Shown: piece after piece, positions 51,676 to 59,803 of the stretch
Position numbering within the stretch: the first letter of the stretch is position 1
How the letters are laid out: every line of letters starts with the position of its first letter
NCBI RefSeq assembly: GCF_018785315.1
Contig: NZ_WQPN01000006.1
Coordinates: forward strand, 62,001 to 126,000
Direction of reading: 5' to 3'
Origin: Clostridium sp. MCC353
Lineage (GTDB): Bacteria > Bacillota > Clostridia > Lachnospirales > Lachnospiraceae
DNA length: 64,000 nucleotides
The notes under the pieces: generated by a model
Seen by the model: the letters and a program-made list of their open reading frames with translations, nothing else
Database searches by the model: none
What the model was told of the DNA's origin: nothing
Program-made: the position numbers and the translations under genes

Positions 51676-52602
51676 TCAGTATCGGTTGGCGCTGTCCAGC
51701 ACTTCTTTTATTTTATGTTCCACCTCTTTTTGAAACGCTTTTGTCCCCGGCCCCAGATATTTCCGCGGATCATAAATATCCGGTTTCTCGTTCAGGAACT
51801 TTCTGACCGCAGTGGTGAATACCAGAAAATTGTCCACGTCCATATTCACCTTCCGCACCCCCATTTTCACCGCTTTGGCAATGCTCTCTTCACAGCAGTT
51901 CCGCAGATATTCCACCTTTCCGCCCTGGTCGTTGCAGGCGGCAATCAGTTCCGGAGGCAGGGATGCGGCCCCGTGAAGCACATAGGGATAATCCGGTTTC
52001 TGTGAAATGATCCGTTCCAGCAGGTCGAAATCCAGAGGCAGATAATCATCTCCTGCCACCCCTCCGTGGGAAGTCCCTACGGCAACCGCCAGGGCGTCAC
52101 ATCCGGTTTCCGATATGAACCGCCGGGCCATTTCCGGATCGGTAAACACCGCTTTTTCCGCAAAAACCAGATCCTCAAATCCCGGAAGACATCCCAGTTC
52201 GGCCTCCACCCACACATCCCTCTCGTGGGCATATGCCACAACTTCCCTTGTTTTTGCTGCATTTTCTTCAAAGGGAAGGTGGGAGCCGTCGAACATCACC
52301 GCCTGCACTCCCGCGTCTATGGCCTCCTTGCAGGCTTCAACGGTGGAACAATGGTCATGCTGGATGAATACGGGAATGTCGTAGTTTCCGGCCATGCATT
52401 TGATCACATCCACGTAGGATTTTAAATGTTTCACATAGTTTCTGGCTCCCATGGATATCTGGATAATGGCCGGTGAGCGCTGTTCTTTGCAGGCTTCCAG
52501 AACCGCCAGAATCCCCTCTATGGAAAATGTGTTAAATGCCCCCAGCCCGTAATTATGCCGGACCGCATCCTGATATAATTCTTTTGGCGCTTTCAGTCCC
52601 AT
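51676..52602 (-). CDS. Class II ketose-bisphosphate aldolase
   Basis: A 308-residue zinc aldolase of the FbaA/GatY/KbaY group. Zinc ligands and catalytic residues are visible: QHDHC, MFDGSHLPFEEN, GTSHGG with a His, VLHGAASLP with a His and KVNMDVD. It splits fructose- or tagatose-1,6-bisphosphate or a related ketose bisphosphate. It abuts the hydrolase gene and is followed at 20 nt by the PfkB kinase. Confidence 0.94.
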   Translation of the reverse strand: MGLKAPKELYQDAVRHNYGLGAFNTFSIEGILAVLEACKEQRSPAIIQISMGARNYVKHLKSYVDVIKCMAGNYDIPVFIQHDHCSTVEACKEAIDAGVQAVMFDGSHLPFEENAAKTREVVAYAHERDVWVEAELGCLPGFEDLVFAEKAVFTDPEMARRFISETGCDALAVAVGTSHGGVAGDDYLPLDFDLLERIISQKPDYPYVLHGAASLPPELIAACNDQGGKVEYLRNCCEESIAKAVKMGVRKVNMDVDNFLVFTTAVRKFLNEKPDIYDPRKYLGPGTKAFQKEVEHKIKEVLDSANRY

Positions 52603-53421
52603 TTAATTAACCACCTCTTTGATTTCTTCTATATAATTTTTGATTTCCTTCAACACTTCGTACAGATTCCCCGGTTCGTTAAACCAGGCATGGCCCCTGC
52701 CTTCAAACAGGCGGATTTTCACACGGCCTTGTTCCTGTTCTGCCGCCCGTTTCATGGCCTCGCATTGCTGAAGCGGCACAATGGAATCTTCACTTCCGTG
52801 GAGCAAAAGCAGGTTCAGCCCTTCTTTTCTGCGGCATACAGGTGACGATTCCCGCCATAAATCCCTGTCATATCCGCTGTTTAAATAGGCCTCCACATGG
52901 TTTTGCTCTTCCTGATTCCGTTTATAAAAGTCTTCCAGGTCATAAATACCGTTTAAAAATATACCGTTCCTGGGCTGGAAACATAGTTCCGGTTCCAAGC
53001 CATACTGTTTCAGAAGCCATTTCTCAGCCATCATAGCCATTGCCCCGATGTTGGCGCCGGGAGAGCCGCCCGCCAGGCAGACCCATTCCGGGCAGATCCC
53101 GCAGGATTCCCTGTGATCCCAGATCCATCTGAGCACGCTCAGGCAGTCGATCACCGGGGCGGGATATACGTGTTGGGGAGCTGTCCGGTACTGCATGGTG
53201 ACGCAAAGAGCTCCTGTGGCCATGGAAAGCCAGGAGGCGGCGGCGAAAAACTGATCTTTGTCGCCGCCCACAAATCCCCCTCCGTGGACAAACACCAGGG
53301 CCGGACGTTTCCCGTCTCCAATCCGGTTATTGAAAATGTCGCAGACCACTTCATTTCCATCCAGTCCGGCAATTCTATAATCCCTCATAAATGGCCGGGA
53401 TGCCAACGTCATGTCATCCAC
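52603..53421 (-). CDS. Alpha/beta hydrolase (carboxylesterase type)
   Basis: A 272-residue hydrolase of the Abhydrolase_3/BD-FAE kind. Seen: oxyanion HGGGFVGGDKDQF, nucleophile elbow GGSPGA with the Ser, LLLHGSEDSIVPL with the acid, and GRGHAWFN with the His. No signal peptide, so cytoplasmic. GTG 53421 lies 2 nt after the binding-protein stop with AGGAG 10 nt upstream; ATG 53412 is an alternative. It probably deacylates the compound brought in by the ABC importer before kinase and aldolase act on it. Confidence 0.86.
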   Translation of the reverse strand: MDDMTLASRPFMRDYRIAGLDGNEVVCDIFNNRIGDGKRPALVFVHGGGFVGGDKDQFFAAASWLSMATGALCVTMQYRTAPQHVYPAPVIDCLSVLRWIWDHRESCGICPEWVCLAGGSPGANIGAMAMMAEKWLLKQYGLEPELCFQPRNGIFLNGIYDLEDFYKRNQEEQNHVEAYLNSGYDRDLWRESSPVCRRKEGLNLLLLHGSEDSIVPLQQCEAMKRAAEQEQGRVKIRLFEGRGHAWFNEPGNLYEVLKEIKNYIEEIKEVVN

Positions 53422-53423
53422 TA

Positions 53424-54626
53424 TTATTCCACTCCTATTTCCTGCATCGCCTGTTCCAGGTACTGGAGTTTTACATAGTCCTCCGGCGGCACATCATACT
53501 GGGGATCCAAAAGACCGGCGTCTAAAAACATGTTTTTGATGGTGTCATACCATTTCAGCATGGTTCCGTCTTCCGCCAATTCTTTTATTTCCTTGTTATT
53601 CAGCCAGTTCGTCTTCTCCACCACCAGATAGGCGGTATCGTAATCCGTATTTATGTAATCAGCCACTTTCTGAACCGTATCTTCCATGTTGTTATAGCGG
53701 TCTTCGGTACCTTTCAGCCAGGCTTTCAGGAAACGTACCACAACGTCTTCATTTTTATCTAAAAACTTGTTGGTGGTGACCCAGCTGTTGGTGAACACCG
53801 CGTCGGGGAGAAAATCCTTGGAACCGCTGATGGTCAGCACCTTGTCTTCTCCCATCTCTTTCCTGATCTGGTCCGTATAAGGGGCTTCAATGGAAATGGC
53901 GTGGATCTGGCCGGTCATAAACGCCGTCACTTTACCCGATGCGTCCATATTGATCATGTTCACATCTGTTTTTTCCATGCCGTTCAGCTTCAATGCCATG
54001 GAGAGCACCAATTCTGATGTGGTTCCTGCGGAAATGGCCACATTTTTCCCTTTAAGATCAGCCACCGACTGGATGTCTCCGTCCGCCTTCACCATGATTT
54101 CCCCGCTCAGATCAGTGCTGTCCAGGGTCAGGATGGCGCACTGGCCCTGAGGGGCGAATACATGGGCTCCCACTCCCAGATAACCGATATCGATATCGCC
54201 TGAAGCCATGGCCGCCAGTTCCGTTGCCCCTGAGGTGAACTGTACCAGCTCCACTTCCAGGTTCTCTTCTTCAAAATAGCCGTTGTCAATTGCGTTCAAA
54301 ATGCCGCCCACGCCTGTGATGTGGGGATGAAAGGCGATTTTTATCTTGGCCCGTTCCGGTTTGGAGGCGTTTTCCGCCGACGGCGAAGAGGCCGCCTCTG
54401 CCTTTTTCTCATCCGTTTGGGACGCTGCCTCCGTCTTTTTTTCGTCCGCCGGAGACGATGCGCCTGGAGCCTGCGCCTCTGTTTTCGCTGCCGCGGAATT
54501 TCCCGCTGTCGTGGAATCTCCCACTGCCGCTGCGTCTGCTTTTTTGCCGGAACCGCAGCCTGTAATCCCAAAGGCCATGCCTGCCAAAAGACCAACTGCC
54601 AATACTGCTGCTAACTGTTTTTTCAT
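53424..54626 (-). CDS. ABC transporter substrate-binding lipoprotein, NitT/TauT type
   Basis: A 400-residue lipoprotein: lipobox ITGC, then a low-complexity Ala/Glu/Lys linker (about 30-95) with a repeated DEKKTEAA/DEKKAEAA unit, and an SsuA/ThiY-like domain (KIAFHPHITGVGGILNAIDN, GYLGVGAHVFAP, GTTSELVLSMAL). Such receptors bind small anions such as sulphonates, nitrate or pyrimidine precursors. The linker is longer than usual. AAGGAG 8 nt before the start. Third gene of the importer set. Confidence 0.93.
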   Translation of the reverse strand: MKKQLAAVLAVGLLAGMAFGITGCGSGKKADAAAVGDSTTAGNSAAAKTEAQAPGASSPADEKKTEAASQTDEKKAEAASSPSAENASKPERAKIKIAFHPHITGVGGILNAIDNGYFEEENLEVELVQFTSGATELAAMASGDIDIGYLGVGAHVFAPQGQCAILTLDSTDLSGEIMVKADGDIQSVADLKGKNVAISAGTTSELVLSMALKLNGMEKTDVNMINMDASGKVTAFMTGQIHAISIEAPYTDQIRKEMGEDKVLTISGSKDFLPDAVFTNSWVTTNKFLDKNEDVVVRFLKAWLKGTEDRYNNMEDTVQKVADYINTDYDTAYLVVEKTNWLNNKEIKELAEDGTMLKWYDTIKNMFLDAGLLDPQYDVPPEDYVKLQYLEQAMQEIGVE

Positions 54627-54673
54627 AAATAACTTCTCCTTTTCATTTATTTGAACTGTTACAACTGTTACAT

Positions 54674-55468
54674 TTATTTTGCATTTTGCAGATATTCTTT
54701 ATAAACCTTATTCCATATGCTGTTTTTCATCTCGTTGAATTCCGGGGTCAGCTTTGTCTCCTGATTTCTGGGATAGGGGAGGTGAACGTCCACGATCTCC
54801 CGGATGCGCCCCGGACCGGCGCTCATGATGATAATTTTAGTGGACAGCAGAACCGCTTCCTCCACATCATGGGTGATGAAGAAACAGGTTTTTCTCTCCT
54901 GCTGCCAGGTGTTGAGCAGATTTTCCTGAAGCTGGGCCCTGGTCTGGGCATCCAGCGCGCCAAAAGGCTCATCCATCAAAAGCACTTCCGGGTTGGTGGC
55001 ATAGGCCCGGGCAATGGCCACCCGCTGTTTCATGCCGCCTGACAACTCTTTTGGAAATGACGATGCAAACTTTTCAAGCCCCACAATCTTAATGTATTTT
55101 CTGGCGGTTTCCCGGCGTTCTGCCTTGGGCACGCCTTTCATTTTCAGGCCGAACTCCACATTTTTCTCCACAGTGAGCCAGGGATACAGCGCGTACTGCT
55201 GGAATACCACGCCTTTTCCCTTTCCCGGACCGGTCACCAGCTCCCCTCTGACCCGGACGGTTCCTGTGGAAGGCGGATACAGGCCGGCAATGATGTTCAT
55301 AAGCGTGGTTTTACCGCAGCCGGAGGGCCCTACCACACAGATGAATTCATTTTTATCAACGGTTAAATTCACTTCATCCAGGGCTAAAAACTGGCCGTCT
55401 CTCTTTTCAAATGACTTGGTCACCCCGGAGATTTCGATCTCAAACTTCCCCCTATTTTCAGATGTCAT
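54674..55468 (-). CDS. ABC transporter ATP-binding protein, NitT/TauT type
   Basis: A 264-residue ATPase. Seen: Walker A GPSGCGKTT, Q-loop QQYALYP, signature LSGGMKQR, Walker B VLLMDEPFGALD and the switch His in ITHDVEEA. Related to SsuB/TauB. It abuts the permease gene by one nt and is followed by the binding protein. Confidence 0.96.
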   Translation of the reverse strand: MTSENRGKFEIEISGVTKSFEKRDGQFLALDEVNLTVDKNEFICVVGPSGCGKTTLMNIIAGLYPPSTGTVRVRGELVTGPGKGKGVVFQQYALYPWLTVEKNVEFGLKMKGVPKAERRETARKYIKIVGLEKFASSFPKELSGGMKQRVAIARAYATNPEVLLMDEPFGALDAQTRAQLQENLLNTWQQERKTCFFITHDVEEAVLLSTKIIIMSAGPGRIREIVDVHLPYPRNQETKLTPEFNEMKNSIWNKVYKEYLQNAK

Positions 55469-55469
55469 T

Positions 55470-56246
55470 TTATTTCACCTCCTGCCAGGATGTCAGGCGC
55501 TTTTCCAAAAAAAGAACCAGCTTATCGAATAAGAAGCCGATAATTCCGATTATGATGATGCCCAGCAGCACCACATCCATTTTAAAATACATGCCGGCCT
55601 GCTGGATCATGGTGCCCAGGCCGCTGGCCGCGCCGGTCAGCTCGGCGGCAACCAAAGTGGTCAGGGCCGATGCCAGTCCCAGGCGGACGCCGGTCAGGAT
55701 ATAGGGCACAGCCGCCGGGACCACCACATGGATGAATATCTGAGCGTCGTTGGCATCAAATACCTTCGCAGCCTTAATCAGGGTAGGGTCCACATTTTTA
55801 ACTCCCTGATAGATGGTCACAACCATGGTCAGGAACACAGCGAAAAATATAATCATGATTTTGGCGCTGGTTCCGATTCCGAACGTAGCAATCACAATGG
55901 GGATCAGGGCAATGGGAGGGATCGTCCTCAGAAACTGGATCCACGGCTCCACAATGACCCGGAACCCCTCGTACCATCCCAGCAAAAATGCCACCGGTAT
56001 GGAGAAGACAAACCCCAGCATAAAGCCTCCGATCACCCGGATCAGGCTGTCCCGGATCTGTATGATCAGATATCCTGACTGAAGATTGGACGCCAAAGCC
56101 TTCATCACTTTCGGCGGAGATACGATCACGCTTTTAATATCCGGCATGGATGAAATAATACACCATACAATAACCGCGGCCGCCGCCGATATGAGCAGAC
56201 AGACCGTGTTATACACCCCCTTGTGACGCAATTTTAATTTGTTCAT
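55470..56246 (-). CDS. ABC transporter permease, NitT/TauT type
   Basis: A 258-residue permease with six helices; the EAA loop is VDPTLIKAAKVFDANDAQIF. Related to SsuC/TauC. First structural gene after the LacI regulator; an 18-bp LacI-type operator lies in the 109-bp gap. Confidence 0.95.
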   Translation of the reverse strand: MNKLKLRHKGVYNTVCLLISAAAAVIVWCIISSMPDIKSVIVSPPKVMKALASNLQSGYLIIQIRDSLIRVIGGFMLGFVFSIPVAFLLGWYEGFRVIVEPWIQFLRTIPPIALIPIVIATFGIGTSAKIMIIFFAVFLTMVVTIYQGVKNVDPTLIKAAKVFDANDAQIFIHVVVPAAVPYILTGVRLGLASALTTLVAAELTGAASGLGTMIQQAGMYFKMDVVLLGIIIIGIIGFLFDKLVLFLEKRLTSWQEVK

Positions 56247-56320
56247 ATAAACCTCCTCGCTTAATCTGGTTTCATCGTTCCCTGCCGCCGGGGTGGCGGA
56301 CGGACATCCGAATTCGTTTT

Positions 56321-56338
56321 ATAGAAATCGTTTTCTAT
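56321..56338. promoter_or_regulatory. LacI-type operator before the importer operon
   Basis: ATAGAAATCGTTTTCTAT is an 18-bp palindrome except for its centre (ATAGAAA-4-TTTCTAT). The same core is found at 57376-57391 before the LacI gene. It lies 75 bp before the permease start. Confidence 0.75.
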
Positions 56339-56355
56339 AAGTGCAAAGATAAGAA

Positions 56356-57363
56356 TTATCTTATCTTTTTCACCGACCCCCTCTCTTTGATCTTTGAATC
56401 CAAAATAATCTGTGTACTGTATGTATTTTTACCGGCCAGAAGCCCAGACAGAATCTCTCCTGCCCGATGCCCCATCTCAAGGCTGTCCTGATCCGCGCTG
56501 GTTATCTGGGGGGTGATATATTTGTTGCATTCCAGGCGGCCGAAAGCCACCAAAGAAACATCGTCATACACCTTCAGTTCCAGTTCCCTTAACGCCTGGA
56601 GCGTCCCTTCCAGCATGATATTGTTGGCACAGTAAATGGCCGTCGGCCTGTTTTCCTTCTGCATAATCTCCATCACATAATCATAGGCCTGGCGCTGGCT
56701 GAAATTGGAGGGGCTGATAAATGCCTCCGAAACAGGGATTCCCGCATCAGTTATGGCCTGCTTAAACCCTTCCAGACGGCTGCTTCCGTTGGGATTGGTC
56801 AGAGTGACATTGACGATGCCGATCCTTTTGTGCCCGTTATCGGTCAAAAGCCTGGTCAGTTTGTAGGAACATTCAAAGTCCTTCCACAAAATCTGGTTTG
56901 TGGTTATATTTTTAATGGTACGGTCCACTAAAACTACCGGTATGCCAAGGCTTAGACACTTCTGGATCTTGTCTCCGTCAGAATCCGAACTGGCAATCAC
57001 CAGTCCATCGATCCTCTTCCCAACCAGGGTGTCGATTAATTCCCGCTCTTTCTCAATATTTCCCCCCGAACTGGCAATTACCAGATGGTATCCCATCTTG
57101 GAAACCTCGATCTCCAGCCCTTTGGCAATTTCCATGAAAAAATGGTTGGACAAATCCGCAACCACCAGCGCAATTAAATTGGTTTTATTGATCCGCAGAC
57201 TGCGGGCCACCGCATTGGGATGGTATTCCAGCTGCTTCATAACAGCCTCCACTTTCTCCCGCACTTCCTGCCTTACAGGATAGTTGCCGTTAATCACCCT
57301 TGATACGGTTGATATGGAAACGCCTGCTTCACTGGCTATGTCTTTGATCGTTATCTCTTTCAT
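56356..57363 (-). CDS. LacI-family regulator of the ABC importer operon
   Basis: A 335-residue repressor with helix-turn-helix TIKDIASEAGVSISTVSRVI (residues 4-23), hinge and a ribose-binding-protein-like sensor domain (DGLVIASSDSDG, SLVAFGRLECNKYI). Identical operator cores stand before its own gene and right after it, before the permease gene, so it controls both. Confidence 0.94.
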   Translation of the reverse strand: MKEITIKDIASEAGVSISTVSRVINGNYPVRQEVREKVEAVMKQLEYHPNAVARSLRINKTNLIALVVADLSNHFFMEIAKGLEIEVSKMGYHLVIASSGGNIEKERELIDTLVGKRIDGLVIASSDSDGDKIQKCLSLGIPVVLVDRTIKNITTNQILWKDFECSYKLTRLLTDNGHKRIGIVNVTLTNPNGSSRLEGFKQAITDAGIPVSEAFISPSNFSQRQAYDYVMEIMQKENRPTAIYCANNIMLEGTLQALRELELKVYDDVSLVAFGRLECNKYITPQITSADQDSLEMGHRAGEILSGLLAGKNTYSTQIILDSKIKERGSVKKIR

Positions 57364-57375
57364 TGTTTATCCTCT

Positions 57376-57391
57376 TAGAAATCGTTTTCTA
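57376..57391. promoter_or_regulatory. LacI-type operator before the LacI gene
   Basis: TAGAAATCGTTTTCTA repeats the core of 56321-56338 exactly, 13 bp before the start codon. A related half, GGTAACGTTTTCTA, lies at 57509-57522. Confidence 0.75.
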
Positions 57392-57585
57392 TTTTTCTTG
57401 TTTTAGAATACTATTATTTCTTGCTGTTGTCAATATAGTTTGTTGTTTTTGTGATTTTTTGATAGAAATCATGGTTTGTTTTGTATAGATTGCATAAATG
57501 AGTTTACGGTAACGTTTTCTATATTCTGTTTGTCTATATCAGGGGTGGGAAAAAATGCGGAGCGCAGTATTATTGCTGCCCTCCG

Positions 57586-57870
57586 CTTATTCGATGTATA
57601 TTTGTCTGATATTCGTTTGTACGATGTACGTTTGTCTGATGTTCATTTATTCGATGTTCGTTTGTCCAATGTTCGTTTGTCCAATGTTCGCCTGTCCGAT
57701 GTTCATTTGTCTGATGTTCGTTTGTCCAATGTTCGTTTGTCTGATGTTCATTTGTCTGATGTTCGTTTATTCGATGTTCGCTTGTCCGATATTCGTTTGT
57801 CTGATGTTCGTTTATCCGATGTTCGCTTGTCCAATATCCGCTTGTCCAATATCCGCTTGCCCGATATCCG
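57586..57870. repeat. 15-bp minisatellite, 19 copies
   Basis: Nineteen 15-bp units follow without gap, consensus TTTGTCTGATGTTCG, with substitutions at a few positions (T/C first base, GTC/ATT, TGA/CAA/CGA, last base G or A). No length change occurs in any unit. The period is a multiple of three, so all plus-strand frames are open; one would read (DVRLS)n. No ribosome site fits. The stretch lies between the DUF3783 gene and the LacI gene promoter, 57364-57896. Confidence 0.92.
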
Positions 57871-57896
57871 TTTTCATAGCCTGCCTGTTTTCATCT

Positions 57897-58310
57897 TTAT
57901 GGTTCGTCATTTCCAGGGGAAACCGGCTTGCCGGACATCACTTCGTGTTCTTCTTTAATCTCCTGGTAAAGCTGGTAAAATGTCCACTTGCTGTTGCTTT
58001 CCGTCAAAACCGCTTTCAACGCGATCCTGGTGAGGCCGGCTTTTTTGATATGCTGGAGAAGCACATCAATGTCCTGGCCGGTAAAATTTTTAAGAACCAG
58101 CACTTCCTCTTTAATGACCGGAAGTTCACCGGCTGTTTTCTGTTCTTCAAATCCGGGCAGTCCGGCCAGATAGCCCACCTGCTGGGTCACCTGTTCGGGA
58201 GCGATATTTTTAATGCGGATGCCCAGACGGACGAAAATACCTTTTAATGTATTCACCTTTGGTGTTTGTTCGGGAGTATAATATAAAACAGATTTCATCA
58301 ATGCTGCCAT
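57897..58310 (-). CDS. DUF3783-family protein
   Basis: A 137-residue protein resembling DUF3783: VLYYTPEQTPKVNTLKGIFV at the start, IAPEQVTQQVGYLAGLPGF in the middle, and the LKNFTGQDIDVLLQHIKKAG helix pair. No function known. AAGGAGG lies 7 nt before the ATG. Its 3' side borders the minisatellite. Confidence 0.83.
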   Translation of the reverse strand: MAALMKSVLYYTPEQTPKVNTLKGIFVRLGIRIKNIAPEQVTQQVGYLAGLPGFEEQKTAGELPVIKEEVLVLKNFTGQDIDVLLQHIKKAGLTRIALKAVLTESNSKWTFYQLYQEIKEEHEVMSGKPVSPGNDEP

Positions 58311-58391
58311 TGGTCTGCCTCCTTACTACTTTTTTAACAGTATAACACGAATTATCATTTTCGCAAGCCCCGTTCCGCGATCCCTTTCAAA

Positions 58392-58997
58392 TTATACAAT
58401 CGTTCGTAACAGGTCAGACGGCTCATCCCGCATCAATAATCCGCCCACCAGGATGAAATACTCGGGCAGTCTTCCTTCCTCCATCCACAGAAGCTGCAGT
58501 TTCATATATTTTGTAATAGTCAGGCCCACATTGCCGCCTAAAGCCTCAATGGAATACCGCATTTTTTCCGGTTCCCTGCACGGCGCTCCATGGGGCCTGG
58601 TACATCCTATTTCATCACATTCCATACAGTGACCGGCCGAAAGGGCTGTACTCTGGGGGTGTTCGGCTTCCATTTGGGCCAGTTCTGCGCTCATTTTCTG
58701 TTTTTCAATGCGCATCACCGTTCCAGTGATTTCCTGAAGCTGTTCTGCCGTATAATCCGCCTGTACCATTTGGGGAGAAAATATAATTTTTCTTGCCCTA
58801 AGATACAGGGTGTCATAAGAGTTCCAATAATCCTCCGGCGAGAAATCAAAGGGCGGGCAGGACCAGATGACGCCATAATTCCGGCATTCCTTGCAGAATT
58901 CCAGAAATTCGTCTACATTGACGCAGGTTTCTACATATTCTTTTACCGGCACTTGGGCTTCATAAAGTTCTACGCGGTAATTATTTTCCAGATCCAT
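58392..58997 (-). CDS. DUF2284-family predicted metal-binding protein
   Basis: A 201-residue protein of DUF2284. Conserved cysteines are seen in FLEFCKECRNYGVIWSCPP and in HCMECDEIGCTRPHGAPC, a likely metal or iron-sulphur site. The function is unknown. It stands alone, with its 3' end next to the DUF3783 gene in the same direction. Confidence 0.87.
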   Translation of the reverse strand: MDLENNYRVELYEAQVPVKEYVETCVNVDEFLEFCKECRNYGVIWSCPPFDFSPEDYWNSYDTLYLRARKIIFSPQMVQADYTAEQLQEITGTVMRIEKQKMSAELAQMEAEHPQSTALSAGHCMECDEIGCTRPHGAPCREPEKMRYSIEALGGNVGLTITKYMKLQLLWMEEGRLPEYFILVGGLLMRDEPSDLLRTIV

Positions 58998-59080
58998 CCG
59001 TAAACCTCCAAATTAAAGTAAAGGGTGAAGCCATTTTCGAAAATGCCTTCACGCCTAATGTAACGCCAAAAGTAAAAATA

Positions 59081-59779
59081 CTACCCCATTTTTTTCTGCC
59101 CATAATAGGCTCCCGGCCCGTGTTTTCTCAGGAAATGCTTGTCCTGCAGGCACTCCGGCGCCGGTTTCACCTGAGGATTCAGCATCTCGGTCATAAAATT
59201 CATCTTAGCCACTTCCTCCAGAACCACCGCATTATGCACCGCTTCAGCCGCGTCTTTTCCCCACGTAAACGGCCCGTGATTCTTGCACAGTACCGCAGGC
59301 ACATGAACGGGGTTCTTCCCCTTAAATGTCTCAATAATCACAAGCCCGGTATTCTTCTCATACCCTGCCTCGATCTCTTCTTCCGTCAAGTTCCTGGCAC
59401 AGGGTATTTCTCCATAGAAATAATCCGCGTGGGTGGTTCCATAGCAGGGCAGTCCCCGTCCGGCCTGAGCCCAGGCTGTGGCCGAAGGAGAATGGGTATG
59501 TACAATTCCCCCGATTTCTGCAAATGCCTTATAAAGCTCCAAATGGGTGGCCGTATCGGAAGAGGGGTTCAAAGCGCCCTCCACTTTATTGCCGTTCAAA
59601 TCCATTACCACCATATCTTCCGCCTTCAGAACACCGTAATCCACACCGCTGGGCTTTATTACAAACAGACCGCTTTCCCTGTCAATTCCGCTGACATTTC
59701 CCCATGTATAGGTGATAAGGCCTCTTTTTGGAAGTTCCATATTAGCCTCATAAACCTGTCTTTTTAATTCTTCTAACAT
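59081..59779 (-). CDS. araD: L-ribulose-5-phosphate 4-epimerase
   Basis: A 232-residue zinc enzyme of the class II aldolase/adducin fold that converts L-ribulose 5-phosphate to D-xylulose 5-phosphate. Seen: [16 protein letters not shown], zinc histidines in [31 protein letters not shown] and [12 protein letters not shown] 59779 has GAGGCG 6 nt upstream; a TTG two codons earlier is less likely. It follows the kinase by 24 nt. Confidence 0.95.
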   Translation of the reverse strand: MLEELKRQVYEANMELPKRGLITYTWGNVSGIDRESGLFVIKPSGVDYGVLKAEDMVVMDLNGNKVEGALNPSSDTATHLELYKAFAEIGGIVHTHSPSATAWAQAGRGLPCYGTTHADYFYGEIPCARNLTEEEIEAGYEKNTGLVIIETFKGKNPVHVPAVLCKNHGPFTWGKDAAEAVHNAVVLEEVAKMNFMTEMLNPQVKPAPECLQDKHFLRKHGPGAYYGQKKMG

Positions 59780-59803
59780 AACCAACGCCTCTTTTCATAC
59801 ATT

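Noticed and set aside
54341-54614. Arg-rich or Cys/Phe-rich short proteins over the receptor linker
   Set aside because: They are frame shadows of the low-complexity linker of the binding-protein gene.
57586-57870. CRISPR array
   Set aside because: Units are 15 bp and contiguous with no unique spacers, and no cas genes are present.
57476-57958. A plus-strand frame of 160 codons reading as DVRLS repeats, resembling a pentapeptide-repeat protein
   Set aside because: All plus-strand frames are open because the DNA repeat is 15 bp; there is no ribosome site, and the frame ends antisense in the DUF3783 gene.
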